From assembly GCA_002341805.1 (NCBI GenBank), contig DDOS01000116.1, positions 177-8,316 of the forward strand: a DNA stretch of 8,140 nucleotides. Reading direction: 5' to 3'. Below, piece by piece: positions 1-6,306 of this stretch. The number at the start of each line of letters is the position of its first letter. Within the stretch, counting starts at the first letter, position 1. The notes beneath the pieces were generated by a model. The model worked only from the letters and a program-made list of their open reading frames with translations, was not told the origin of the DNA and ran no database searches. This DNA comes from Aquificaceae bacterium UBA2488 (lineage in GTDB: Bacteria > Aquificota > Aquificia > Aquificales > Aquificaceae). The translations under genes were made by a program, and so were the position numbers.

Positions 1-2
1 CT

Positions 3-380
3 TTAGCAAAGGCTTCAAAAGTGCTTGAGTCTTACAAATCAGCAAACAAGGATAGGGATCTTGGTGTACAAATTGTGTACAACGCTTGTAAATCTCCGCT
101 AAAACAAATAGCCTACAACGCTGGTTATGAAGGATCTTTGGTATTTGAAAAGGTATCAGAAAACTCTGATAGAAACTATGGTTTTGATGCAGCCACAGGA
201 GAATACAAAGATATGGTAAAAGATGGTATCATAGACCCTACTAAGGTGGTGAGAACCGCTTTACAAAATGCAGCCTCTGCTGCTGGTACCATGCTAACTG
301 CCGAAGCTCTAATAGCAGAGCTACCAGAAAAGAAAGATAAAGCTCCAACACCTACCGATATGCCACCAGACTTTGATTAA
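3..380 (+). CDS. groL: Chaperonin GroEL (60 kDa, Hsp60), C-terminal part only
   Basis: This is the last 125 codons of GroEL, the ATP-driven double-ring cytoplasmic chaperonin; the 5' part lies outside the window. The frame is open from base 3 and ends at TAA 378-380. The visible part is the end of the intermediate domain and the C-terminal equatorial domain. It contains the family landmarks SPLKQIAYNAG, then NYGFDAATGEY, then GIIDPTKVVRTALQNAAS and the helix GTMLTAEALIAELP. The GTG at 21 is an internal Val codon, not a start. The tail is unusual: instead of the Gly-Gly-Met repeats of many bacterial GroELs it ends in a charged, proline-rich stretch finishing PPDFD. The gene is followed at once by an intrinsic terminator, so it is transcriptionally separate from the molybdoenzyme operon downstream. 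The identity is recognised from sequence and is secure. Confidence 0.95.
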   Translation, partial: LAKASKVLESYKSANKDRDLGVQIVYNACKSPLKQIAYNAGYEGSLVFEKVSENSDRNYGFDAATGEYKDMVKDGIIDPTKVVRTALQNAASAAGTMLTAEALIAELPEKKDKAPTPTDMPPDFD

Positions 381-391
381 TATCTATAAGC

Positions 392-420
392 AAAGCCCCC
401 TTGCGGGGCTTTTTATTTTT
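392..420 (+). terminator. Intrinsic terminator of groEL
   Basis: Perfect 8-bp stem AAAGCCCC (392-399) / GGGGCTTT (405-412) with a 5-base loop, running straight into a T-rich tract at 410-420 interrupted by one A. It starts 12 bases after the groEL stop codon. This is a textbook Rho-independent terminator and the most GC-rich hairpin in the window. Confidence 0.93.
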
Positions 421-490
421 GTAAGAACCTCAATCTCCGATTTAAAATTTCATTTTATCTTCAACATCATCTTGATAACTAAATATCGTG

Positions 491-652
491 TCATACTTGT
501 AGGTTGTGGCAGACTTGTGCTAAAAATCCCTCAATAGATACAGCCCTCTTATTCTCTATATTCATCCAGTAAAGCTTACTAAAAGTGGTCTCTATCCTCT
601 TTTTTTATCTTCTTTGAGAAAGATTGTCTTCTTTCAAAACTACAACCCTTAT
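491..652 (-). pseudogene. Decayed C-terminal fragment of a DDE transposase
   Basis: Read on the - strand from about 652 down to TGA at 493-491, one frame gives a peptide including KKRIETTFSKL, then NIENKRAVSIEGFLAQVCHNLQV in two pieces. The pattern 'K-R-I-E-T-x-F-S-x-L ... R-A-x-S-x-x-G-F-L-A' is the usual C-terminal signature of IS982/IS4/IS5-type DDE transposases, where the Glu is the last catalytic acid. An in-frame TAA at 607-605, next to a run of seven T (+ strand), breaks the frame, and another stop lies at 655-653. No N-terminal two-thirds, start codon or terminal inverted repeats are visible. I infer the scar of an old insertion between groEL and the operon. The exact IS family is uncertain, and a chance resemblance in this short stretch is possible. 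Confidence 0.5.
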
Positions 653-738
653 TTAGAATATTATGTTTTTAGTTTTTGATAAGATTTTTTGTAAAAGCAT
701 GATACAAGCGTAATGTTTTATGAGATATATCGTATTTA

Positions 739-752
739 TTGATTTAAGTCAA
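739..752 (+). promoter_or_regulatory. FNR/DNR-type activator box of the operon
   Basis: The site TTGAT-TTAA-GTCAA matches the FNR/ANR/DNR consensus TTGAT-N4-ATCAA at 9 of 10 fixed positions. It matches the ANR/DNR variant with a GTCAA right arm completely. Its centre (745.5) is 41.5 bp upstream of the start site predicted from the -10 hexamer at 775-780, the classic class II activator position, and it replaces a -35 hexamer. The Crp/Fnr-family protein at 6964-7617 has the E-x-x-S-R recognition helix expected to read TTGA half-sites. That this protein is the ligand is inferred. Confidence 0.75.
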
Positions 753-774
753 TGAAAAATATGAAAAATAAGTT

Positions 775-780
775 TATAGT
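775..780 (+). promoter_or_regulatory. Probable -10 element of the molybdoenzyme operon (TATAGT)
   Basis: TATAGT matches the sigma-70 -10 consensus at 5 of 6 positions, giving a predicted start near 787 and a leader of about 46 bases. No good -35 hexamer is present at the right distance; the FNR-type box covers that place, as expected for an activator-dependent class II promoter. The same hexamer recurs at 790-795 and 803-808, so the exact start site is ambiguous. Those alternatives would put the box at about -56.5 and -69.5, neither a canonical position. Confidence 0.6.
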
Positions 781-786
781 GAATTT

Positions 787-812
787 GTATATAGTTTTAG
801 TATATAGTTTCA
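787..812 (+). repeat. Tandem 13-bp repeat in the operon leader/promoter
   Basis: Two head-to-tail 13-mers, GTATATAGTTTTA (787-799) and GTATATAGTTTCA (800-812), differ at one base. A looser partial copy of the first nine bases begins at 772. Each unit carries a TATAGT hexamer. The repeat lies just downstream of the predicted start, between it and the ribosome binding site. It could hold duplicate -10 elements, a direct-repeat operator or simply a slippage duplication; the sequence does not decide. Confidence 0.7.
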
Positions 813-829
813 TCCTGTAAAAGGAGGAT
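812..829 (+). promoter_or_regulatory. Ribosome binding site of the alpha subunit inside a small hairpin
   Basis: AGGAGG at 822-827, preceded by AA, lies 5 bases before the ATG at 833 and fixes that start. ATCCT at 812-816 can pair with AGGAT at 825-829 (5 bp, 8-base loop), or TCCT with AGGA at 822-825. Either would partly mask the Shine-Dalgarno. The stem is short and would be weak at high temperature, so a regulatory role is only a possibility. Confidence 0.5.
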
Positions 830-832
830 TTT

Positions 833-3800
833 ATGATAACAAGGCGTGGTTTTTTGAAGACGGGCGGATTGTTTCTTGCAATGATGTCTACACCAGGTAT
901 TGGGAAAACGCTCTTTGAACCTCTTACGGTAGTAGATAATCCTTTAGCTTCCTATCCAAACAGGGGATGGGAACGTATTTATAGGGACATTTACAAACCG
1001 GATGAAACCACTGTGATACTTTGTAATCCGAACGATACTCATGGATGTTATTTGAATGCTTATATAAAGAACGGTATTATCACAAGGCTTGAACCTACCT
1101 ACAAATATGGCGAAGCTACAGATATATATGGTATAAAGGCATCTCATAGATGGGAACCAAGATGTTGTAATAAAGGCCTTGCTTTAGTGAGGAGATTTTA
1201 TGGGGATAGACGTATAAGAGGTCCATTTGTGAGAAAAGGATATTACGAATGGTACAAACAAGGCTTTCCAAGAGATGAGAATGGTAGACCACCACAAGAG
1301 TATTTTAAGAGAGGAGAAGATGAATTTATAAGGGTTAGTTGGGATGAGATAGCAGATATTATAGCAAAGACAATGATAAATATAGCAAAAACTTATTCTG
1401 GGAAAGAAGGGGCTAGACGATTAAAAGCTCAAGGCTATCCAGAAGAAATGATACAGACAATGGGAGAGGCAGGAACAAGAACAATTAAGTTTAGAGGTTC
1501 TATGCCATGGCTTGCGGTATTGAGATATGTAGGACAATATCGTATGGCCAATATGATGGCACTCTTAGATTCTTATATTAGAAATGTAGGTCCTGATAAA
1601 GCGATGGGTGGTGTAGGTTGGGACAACTATTCGGAGCATACAGATCTACCACCTTCTCATACGCTTGTCACAGGTCAGCAGACAGTAGATTTTGATCTTG
1701 TAACATGGGAACACTCAAAACTTATAGTGTTATGGGGTATGAACCCTTACGGGACAAAAATGCCTGATTCTCACTGGCTTACAGAATCTCAAATAAAAGG
1801 AACAAAAGTAATAGTGGTTTCAAATGATTTTATGGCAACAGCTCGCACTGCAGATAAAGTTTTGATAGTGAGGACTGGTACAGATGGAGCTCTTGCACTA
1901 TCAATGGCTTATGTTATCATGAAAGATAAGCTTTATGATGAAGATTTTGTTAAAAGCTTTACAGATTTACCGCTTTTAGTAAGACTTGATAATGGCAAAC
2001 TCTTGAGAGCATCTGATATTATATCTAATTATGTGCCAAAAGCATTAAATCAAGCTGTAACTTATAATCCAGCTTCTCAAACACCGCCTCCTCCATTTAA
2101 ACAAGAAAAGCAGTATATACCATTGGAGATAAGAACTAATGATATAAATGATTTTGTGATGTGGGATGCAAAAACCAACTCACCAAAAATAGTAACAAGA
2201 GATCAAGTGGGCAAATATTTTAAGATAGCGGATATAGATCCAGCTCTTTCAGGTATATACAAGGTAAAAACGATAAAAGGTGAAGAGATCGAGGTTCAAC
2301 CTTTATTTAATGTATATTTTGAGCTTTTAAAAGAAAACTATACACCAGAATTAGCCCAAGAGATTACAGGTGTACCAGCAAGTGCTATAGAAGATGTAGC
2401 AAAAGAGATAGCACAACACAGAGGTACCACAAAGATAACCAAGGGAATGGGTGTAAATCAATATTTTCATGGAGATTTGATAGGAAGAGCTATATGGCTT
2501 GTAGGGGCATTAACCAGCAATGTTGGTAGAGAAAGTGGTAACATAGGCTCTTATGCAGGAAATTATAGATTAGCATTGTTTAATGGTGTAGGACAATGGA
2601 ACGCAGAAAATCCCTTTAATATAGAGACTGATCCGCAAAAGCCTGCAAGAGTGAGATTTTATTGGAAAGGAGAATCTCAACACTATTTTGCTGATGGCGA
2701 TAGGCCACTGAAAGTAGGCAACGAGATTCTTACAGGCAAAACACATATGCCTGTTCCCACAAAGTTTATGTGGATGGCTGATAACAACTCGGGGCTCGGC
2801 AATCAAAAATGGGCTTACAATGTAATATTTAACACATTGCCAAATGTGGACTGTGTTGTATCTAATGATTGGTGGTGGTCTCTTACCTGTGAATATTCGG
2901 ACATCATTCTTGGAGTGGACGCTTGGCATGAGAATAAGTACTGGGATATATCTGGATCATGTACCAATCCGTTTTTCTTAGTATGGCCTCGTACAGGACA
3001 AAAAAGAGCCTTTGATACAAAAAATGATATAGAGACTTACGCTTTGGTAGCGAAGCGATTATCTGAGCTTACGGGAGATAAAAGGTTTAAGGATTATTGG
3101 CATTTTGTGTATGAAGGCAAACCAGAAGTTTATATTCAACGTATAATAAATGCTTCCTCAAATTTAAAAGGATATAAGATAGAAGATGTAGCATCAAAAG
3201 CCGAAAAAGGTATACCATCTCTCGTAATGACAAGATTTTATCCAAAATTTATAGGATATGATCAAACTGTTGATGGTAAACCATGGTATACAAAGACAGG
3301 AAGGCTCGAGTTCTATAGAGAAGAAGATAACTTTACAGATGTAGGTGAGAATCTGATAGTCCATAGAGAACCTATCGATTCAACTCATTATGATCCAAAC
3401 GTAATCGTAGCAAAACCACACAAACTTTTAAGGCCAAAACCACCAGCATCTTATGGATTATCTTCCGAAGAGATGTTAAAAGACACCGAACTAAGACAGG
3501 CAAGAGCGGTATTTGTGCCTCCTTCAGAACTTAAAAATACTAAACATCCTCTTATTAAAAGTTTTGGTGCTACACATTTGATACATACACCGAAGTTTAG
3601 GCATACTACTCACTCTGCTACAGGAGATGTTGATATAGTAGCTTTATTGTTTGGACCTTATGGAGATATGTATAGACATGATAAGCGTATGCCTTATGTG
3701 ACCGATGCTTTTATAGAAATAAACACAAGAGATCTTAAGAAACTTGGTTTAAACGATGGAGATTATGTATGGGTGGATGCAGATCCTCAAGATAGACCAT

Positions 3801-4291
3801 TTATAGGATGGCAAAATAGACCAAAAGAGTATGAAATAGCGAGGGCTCTTATGAGAGTGAGAGGTTCCCATTCCACTCCTCCTGGGGTTGCTAAGATATG
3901 GTTTAATATGTACGGTTCTTCTCATGGGTCTGTGAAAGGTACAAAAGTTAATAAAAACGGTCAAGCAAAAAATCCAACAACAGGCTATCAATCATTCTAT
4001 AGAAGAGGATCTCAACAAAGCGTGACTAGAGGATGGTTAAATCCTACTCTTATGGGAGATACCCTTGTTAGGAAGGATTTATTTGGTCAAACTATAAACA
4101 AAGGCTTCATGCTCGATGTGTATTGTCCCACCGGAGCTCCGAGAGAAGCTTTTGGTAAGATCACTAAAGCTGAAAATGGAGGATTCTTTGGAAAAGGTAT
4201 GTGGAGACCTCTATCAATAGGTTTAAGACCACAAAATCCAAGACCAGCCTTTGCAAAGTATCTAAAAGCTATGTACGTAAAGGTTATATAA
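833..4291 (+). CDS. Molybdopterin oxidoreductase catalytic (alpha) subunit, type II DMSO reductase family, NxrA/PcrA/periplasmic NarG-like
   Basis: Catalytic subunit of 1152 aa, probably a periplasmic nitrate reductase/nitrite oxidoreductase-type enzyme holding Mo-bisPGD and one Fe-S cluster (FS0). A near-perfect Tat signal opens the protein (TRRGFLK, residues 3-9, then a hydrophobic stretch to about 20), so it is exported folded. The FS0 region reads C64-x3-D68-x3-C72 ... C112 (in PRCCNKG), against His-x3-Cys-x3-Cys ... Cys in E. coli NarG. The probable Mo ligand is D271 in HTDLPPSH, matching NarG YCDLPPAS; an Asp ligand defines the type II group. The dinucleotide-binding domain occupies about 950-1120 (INTRDLKKLGLNDGDYVWVD begins near 963). 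The length fits NxrA (about 1150 aa as I recall) and exceeds PcrA. The start is set by AGGAGG 5 bases upstream. The first gene of a four-gene operon, it ends 13 bases before the beta gene. Nitrate is the likeliest substrate; nitrite oxidation or chlorate, perchlorate or selenate reduction is possible. The family is certain, the substrate is not. Confidence 0.93.
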   Translation: MITRRGFLKTGGLFLAMMSTPGIGKTLFEPLTVVDNPLASYPNRGWERIYRDIYKPDETTVILCNPNDTHGCYLNAYIKNGIITRLEPTYKYGEATDIYGIKASHRWEPRCCNKGLALVRRFYGDRRIRGPFVRKGYYEWYKQGFPRDENGRPPQEYFKRGEDEFIRVSWDEIADIIAKTMINIAKTYSGKEGARRLKAQGYPEEMIQTMGEAGTRTIKFRGSMPWLAVLRYVGQYRMANMMALLDSYIRNVGPDKAMGGVGWDNYSEHTDLPPSHTLVTGQQTVDFDLVTWEHSKLIVLWGMNPYGTKMPDSHWLTESQIKGTKVIVVSNDFMATARTADKVLIVRTGTDGALALSMAYVIMKDKLYDEDFVKSFTDLPLLVRLDNGKLLRASDIISNYVPKALNQAVTYNPASQTPPPPFKQEKQYIPLEIRTNDINDFVMWDAKTNSPKIVTRDQVGKYFKIADIDPALSGIYKVKTIKGEEIEVQPLFNVYFELLKENYTPELAQEITGVPASAIEDVAKEIAQHRGTTKITKGMGVNQYFHGDLIGRAIWLVGALTSNVGRESGNIGSYAGNYRLALFNGVGQWNAENPFNIETDPQKPARVRFYWKGESQHYFADGDRPLKVGNEILTGKTHMPVPTKFMWMADNNSGLGNQKWAYNVIFNTLPNVDCVVSNDWWWSLTCEYSDIILGVDAWHENKYWDISGSCTNPFFLVWPRTGQKRAFDTKNDIETYALVAKRLSELTGDKRFKDYWHFVYEGKPEVYIQRIINASSNLKGYKIEDVASKAEKGIPSLVMTRFYPKFIGYDQTVDGKPWYTKTGRLEFYREEDNFTDVGENLIVHREPIDSTHYDPNVIVAKPHKLLRPKPPASYGLSSEEMLKDTELRQARAVFVPPSELKNTKHPLIKSFGATHLIHTPKFRHTTHSATGDVDIVALLFGPYGDMYRHDKRMPYVTDAFIEINTRDLKKLGLNDGDYVWVDADPQDRPFIGWQNRPKEYEIARALMRVRGSHSTPPGVAKIWFNMYGSSHGSVKGTKVNKNGQAKNPTTGYQSFYRRGSQQSVTRGWLNPTLMGDTLVRKDLFGQTINKGFMLDVYCPTGAPREAFGKITKAENGGFFGKGMWRPLSIGLRPQNPRPAFAKYLKAMYVKVI

Positions 4292-4304
4292 GGAGGTATT
4301 ATTT

Positions 4305-5453
4305 ATGCCAAAAGTTTATAATTGGCAACTTGGTAGAGAAGTAGAGTATTTATATGAAGGAGTAAAACCAAAGAGACAGTTTGCTGTCATTATGAACTTA
4401 AATAAATGTATAGCTTGCCAAACATGTACAATGGCTTGTAAAACCACATGGAGCTCGGGTAGAGGACAGGAATATATGCTATGGAATAATGTGGAAACTA
4501 AGCCCAACGGTTTTTATCCTTTGGGTTGGGATATACACTTAATGGAAAAGCTTGAAGAAGCGAAAGTAGAACAAGTATGGGAAAATGGAGTCTACAAAGG
4601 TAAGACTATAATCGAAGCTGCGCCCACTGGTGAGAGAGTGTTAGGTTGGATGCCAGAAGATTTAGACTGGGCAAATCCAAATATAGGTGAAGATGAGACT
4701 GCTGAAGAGGTGGACATAGGTACCGTTATTGACCATTTCCCGAATCCCATATGGATGTTTTATTTACCGCGTATATGCAATCACTGCTCTTATCCTGCCT
4801 GTCTTGCTGCTTGTCCAAGAAAAGCCATATATAAAAGGCAAGAAGATGGTATAGTACTCATAGATCCAGAAAGATGTGAAGGATATCAAGAATGTGTGAG
4901 AGCTTGTCCATATAAAAAACCTATGTTTAATCAAGTGGTAGGTATTTCTCAAAAATGTATAGGTTGTTTCCCAAAAGTAGAACAAGGATTAATGCCTCAA
5001 TGCGTTACAACTTGCATAGGTCGTATAAGATTGATGGGTTTTATAAATGAACCAGACAAAATAGATCCAGAAAATCCCATGGACTTTCTTGTACATGTTA
5101 AAAAAGTAGCTTTACCTCTCTATCCGCAGACAGGTATGCAACCAAATGTCTATTATATACCTCCTATAACAGTACCTATCAAATATTTACGTCAGATGTT
5201 TGGACCGGGTGCCGACAATGCTGTTGAAACATATAAGCGCATGAGAGAAGGTAAAGAGCCAGAGCTCCAGGCACTTTTATTACTTTTTGGATCCACAGAA
5301 TTTATTCCTCACAAGTTTAAAGTAGAGGGAGATTTTGTATTAGCTTTTGATGAGAAGGGAAATGAGCTTGTAAAAGTACCACTAACAGAACCAATTATAA
5401 TGAGACCAGCAACGGATCCAAAACTCGGTGTCACCAGACAAGATATATCTTAG
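4305..5453 (+). CDS. Iron-sulfur electron-transfer (beta) subunit, NxrB/NarH/PcrB-like
   Basis: Beta subunit of 382 aa that wires the Mo site to the heme subunit through four Fe-S clusters. The cysteine groups are C35-x2-C38-x2-C41-x3-C45; C158-x2-C161-x4-C166-x3-C170; C191-x2-Y194-x2-C197-x3-C201; and C218-x2-C221-x11-C233-x3-C237. Y194 stands where the other groups have Cys (Trp in E. coli NarH), so three [4Fe-4S] and one [3Fe-4S] clusters are expected. From memory, MP-x-VYNWQLGR at the N-terminus, GQEYM-x-WNNVETKP, RICNHC-x-YP-x-CLAACPRKAIYKR and RQMFGPG-x-DNA match Nitrospira NxrB very closely. C45 is retained here although I recall Asp in Nitrospira NxrB. There is no signal peptide; it probably rides out with the Tat-exported alpha subunit. 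Its AGGAGG (4291-4296) begins on the last base of the alpha stop codon, 8 bases before ATG, implying coupled translation. Confidence 0.94.
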   Translation: MPKVYNWQLGREVEYLYEGVKPKRQFAVIMNLNKCIACQTCTMACKTTWSSGRGQEYMLWNNVETKPNGFYPLGWDIHLMEKLEEAKVEQVWENGVYKGKTIIEAAPTGERVLGWMPEDLDWANPNIGEDETAEEVDIGTVIDHFPNPIWMFYLPRICNHCSYPACLAACPRKAIYKRQEDGIVLIDPERCEGYQECVRACPYKKPMFNQVVGISQKCIGCFPKVEQGLMPQCVTTCIGRIRLMGFINEPDKIDPENPMDFLVHVKKVALPLYPQTGMQPNVYYIPPITVPIKYLRQMFGPGADNAVETYKRMREGKEPELQALLLLFGSTEFIPHKFKVEGDFVLAFDEKGNELVKVPLTEPIIMRPATDPKLGVTRQDIS

Positions 5454-5463
5454 GAGGTGCTAT

Positions 5464-6306
5464 ATGAAACGTTTTTTAATGTTAAGTTTTTTGGCTTTTA
5501 GTATAAGTTATGCTCAGGATATTGTATCTAAGTATATCAAGGGTCAAATACCTCCAAATCCAGAAAGCAATATATGGCAAAAAGCTACGCCTGTTAAGAT
5601 ACCTCTATCAGGCCAAGCTATAGTGGCTCCTATGGATTTGAATCCCGCTACAAAAGATATTACTGTTAAAAGCCTAAACAATGGTAAAGAGATTGCTTTC
5701 TTAATATCTTTTAAGGATGAAAAACCTTCTTATTTCCGTACAAACAACACATTTTCTGATGCTGTGGCTTTAGAAGTTCCTCTTACACCAGATGACTCAA
5801 CTCCAATTACGATGGGTGGAAATGGTAAAGAGGTTATTATATTACAATGGGCTGCTTACAGACAAAATAATCTACAAAATGGATATGCAGATTTACCTAA
5901 AATAGAGCCAAATTATTATATGGATTACTGGTATCCACAGGCAAAACCACCCTATGCATGGCCAAAAGATTGGAACAACAAATATGCACTTGATTATACT
6001 GGAGGCCATGTGCCTTATTGGAAAGATACTCGCAACACATCCGTTATAGAGTTTATCGCAGATGGATATACTACTACTACTTGGAAAAAACATCAAGAAG
6101 CAAAGGGATTAGGAATTTACAAAAATGGAAGATGGTATGTGGAAATTGTAAGACCATTTAAAGTAGAAGATACCATTAATCCAATATGGGGGCCAGGATC
6201 AAAGACATTTATAGATTTTGCAGTATGGCAAGGTTTTTACAAAGAAAGAGATTCAAGAAAAGCCATAAGTTATTCTTGGATACCGCTTATTATAGAGGGT
6301 AAATAA
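5464..6306 (+). CDS. Heme b-binding periplasmic (gamma) subunit, ethylbenzene-dehydrogenase gamma / SerC-ClrC-DdhC type
   Basis: Gamma subunit of 280 aa, expected to bind one heme b and link the beta subunit to a periplasmic electron carrier. A Sec signal peptide is clear: MKR, a hydrophobic core to about 14, then SYA-QD with cleavage after A17. The body fits the EB_dh-type heme domain: an early W, the FSDAVALEVP strand, ITMGGNG with M117, WYVEIVRPF, IDFAVWQGFYKERDSRK and a final SW. By analogy with the Met/Lys heme of ethylbenzene dehydrogenase gamma, M117 and K266 are the candidate axial ligands. The protein has no cysteine, so no covalent c-type heme. The start is ATG 5464, because AGGAGG (5452-5457, overlapping the beta stop TAG) lies 6 bases ahead and a signal peptide follows directly; an upstream in-frame ATG at 5428 inside beta lacks both. 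This subunit replaces the membrane cytochrome NarI of cytoplasm-facing nitrate reductases, so the complex should be soluble or peripherally attached. Confidence 0.85.
   Translation: MKRFLMLSFLAFSISYAQDIVSKYIKGQIPPNPESNIWQKATPVKIPLSGQAIVAPMDLNPATKDITVKSLNNGKEIAFLISFKDEKPSYFRTNNTFSDAVALEVPLTPDDSTPITMGGNGKEVIILQWAAYRQNNLQNGYADLPKIEPNYYMDYWYPQAKPPYAWPKDWNNKYALDYTGGHVPYWKDTRNTSVIEFIADGYTTTTWKKHQEAKGLGIYKNGRWYVEIVRPFKVEDTINPIWGPGSKTFIDFAVWQGFYKERDSRKAISYSWIPLIIEGK

Larger units (their letters stand above)
421..832. other. Long intergenic region between groEL and the molybdoenzyme operon
   Basis: There is no intact gene here on either strand. Bases 421-490 show nothing I can interpret. Bases 491-652 carry a - strand transposase remnant. 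Bases 653-738 are very AT-rich, with T-runs and a GATATATC palindrome at 724-731, and no clear promoter of their own. Bases 739-832 are the operon promoter and leader (box, -10, tandem repeat, ribosome binding site), described separately. Confidence 0.7.

Noticed and set aside
507..520. Possible sigma-54 promoter (TGGCAG ... TGC)
   Set aside because: The GG and GC dinucleotides are 9 rather than 10 bases apart, the -12 part is poor, and the site lies within the transposase remnant.
2570..2929. 119-codon open frame on the - strand within the alpha gene
   Set aside because: It is the antisense shadow of a well-supported coding region; composition is unlike a real protein, with no recognisable domain or ribosome site. 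The same applies to - strand frames at 944-1147, 3749-3991, 4316-4507, 4764-4985 and 5893-6096.
5428..5463. Upstream in-frame ATG extending the gamma subunit by 12 residues
   Set aside because: It lies inside the beta gene, has no ribosome site, and would put a charged stretch before a clean Sec signal peptide that starts at ATG 5464 behind AGGAGG.
5464..6306. Gamma subunit as a cytochrome c
   Set aside because: There is no CxxCH motif and no cysteine at all in the protein.
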